Positions 63,656 to 64,000 of a stretch of DNA of 64,000 bases are shown here, piece after piece. Position 1 is the first letter of the stretch, and every line of letters begins with the position of its first letter. The stretch is from NCBI RefSeq assembly GCF_009733535.1, contig NZ_ML771899.1, positions 1 to 64,000 on the forward strand, read 5' to 3'. The position numbers and the translations under genes are program-made. This stretch comes from Sphingobacterium endophyticum (lineage in GTDB: Bacteria > Bacteroidota > Bacteroidia > Sphingobacteriales > Sphingobacteriaceae). Under the pieces are notes generated by a model that was not told where the DNA came from, searched no databases, and saw only the letters and a list, made by a program, of their open reading frames with translations.

Positions 63656-64000
63656 CTAATTCAGCGTTAATGATGCCGGGCCGAATTCTTCAAAATGGAT
63701 TGATCTGCTGTCAACGCCAGCATCCTTTAGGAAAGTATAATGCTTCCTGATGAATCCGGCAGGACCACATAGGTAGTAATCCGCCTTGGGTAATAGAATT
63801 TCCTGTTCAATAGCTTTCAGGTCTACCATTCCAATTTTTGTGTTTTCCCTGTCTTCCTGGATCTGTTCATAGAAAAGTAGATTTTGAAAAGTATCGTTCA
63901 AGGACGATAGTTCCTTCAGCCTATCTTTAAAGGCATGAACCTGTTCGTTCCTACAACCATGGACCCAGATGATTGGCTGGTCTGTTTTATGGTTTAGAAT
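63656..64000 (-). CDS. hmp: Flavohemoglobin/NO dioxygenase, C-terminal reductase part (partial)
   Basis: The frame runs off the right edge; 114 residues are visible. Reading in from the edge: PIIWVHGCRNEQVHAFKDRL, then NLLFYEQIQEDRE, YYLCGPAGFIRKHY, SIHFEEFGP. The CGP-x-x-F nucleotide-binding motif and the EEFGP end are those of flavohemoglobin NAD-binding domains. The enzyme turns NO into nitrate with O2 and NADH. The globin and FAD domains lie beyond the window, so a shorter FAD oxidoreductase is also possible. It is 112 bp upstream of the hemerythrin gene on the same strand. Confidence 0.75.
   Translation of the reverse strand: MLNHKTDQPIIWVHGCRNEQVHAFKDRLKELSSLNDTFQNLLFYEQIQEDRENTKIGMVDLKAIEQEILLPKADYYLCGPAGFIRKHYTFLKDAGVDSRSIHFEEFGPASLTLN

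Overview
The window looks like a chromosome segment from a Bacteroidota bacterium close to Sphingobacterium/Pedobacter (Sphingobacteriaceae). The signs are a moderate-to-low GC genome, promoters of the TTG-N17-20-TAnnTTTG type with few Shine-Dalgarno sequences, a Bacteroidota-type RNA polymerase omega, TonB-linked receptors with carboxypeptidase-like regulatory domains, YfhO and DUF4382 proteins, a short NuoG, and the order bamD-rpoZ-coaBC. Nothing indicates a plasmid, prophage or integrated island. No rRNA, tRNA, CRISPR array or transposase was found.

Layout. 1-2.5 kb: end of an unidentified gene, an AT-rich gap, a BBP2-type porin and two small secreted or membrane proteins. 2.9-12.5 kb: housekeeping genes (m5C RNA methyltransferase, coaBC, rpoZ, bamD, NifU-type Fe-S scaffold, LolC/E-like permease, MBL hydrolase, aroE, TPR protein). 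12.7-22 kb, mostly minus strand: OmpA-like porin, a phosphate uptake pair (PiT plus DUF47) behind a PHO-box-like promoter, a PhoR-like kinase, psd, a YwqK-like protein, polA and divergent rsgA. 23-31 kb: an AsmA-like protein ending in a parS-like palindrome, a Ktr/Trk potassium system, YfhO, a DUF4382 lipoprotein and a glycoside hydrolase 15 remnant. 31.5-41 kb: rnhB, a CBM9-like protein with a TonB-linked receptor, an M16 peptidase, fabD, metK, a lipid kinase and a SUI1 protein. 41.6-47.7 kb: an exbB-exbD-exbD-tonB-(78 aa)-PstS-like-TPR operon. 47.7-48.2 kb: a repeat-rich intergenic mosaic. 48.3-61.2 kb: a complete 14-gene nuoA-N operon for respiratory complex I. 61.2-64 kb: a second AsmA-like protein homologous to the first, a hemerythrin and the end of a flavohemoglobin.

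The functional themes are cell-envelope assembly (BamD, LolC/E-like, OmpA, TonB energising, two AsmA-like proteins), ion and phosphate homeostasis (Ktr, PiT, PhoR) and proton-motive-force generation (complex I), which would feed the ExbB/ExbD/TonB motor.

The strongest non-coding findings are a SAM-II-type riboswitch in the metK leader placed just downstream of a consensus promoter; a perfect 11-bp tandem repeat (TTAACA half-sites) upstream of the phosphate transporter operon; a parS-like site at 24.8 kb; and promoter boxes so close to the start codons of bamD and rnhB that leaderless mRNAs are predicted. No obviously new multi-gene system was found. The least understood items are the two homologous AsmA-like proteins and the repeat mosaic before nuoA.
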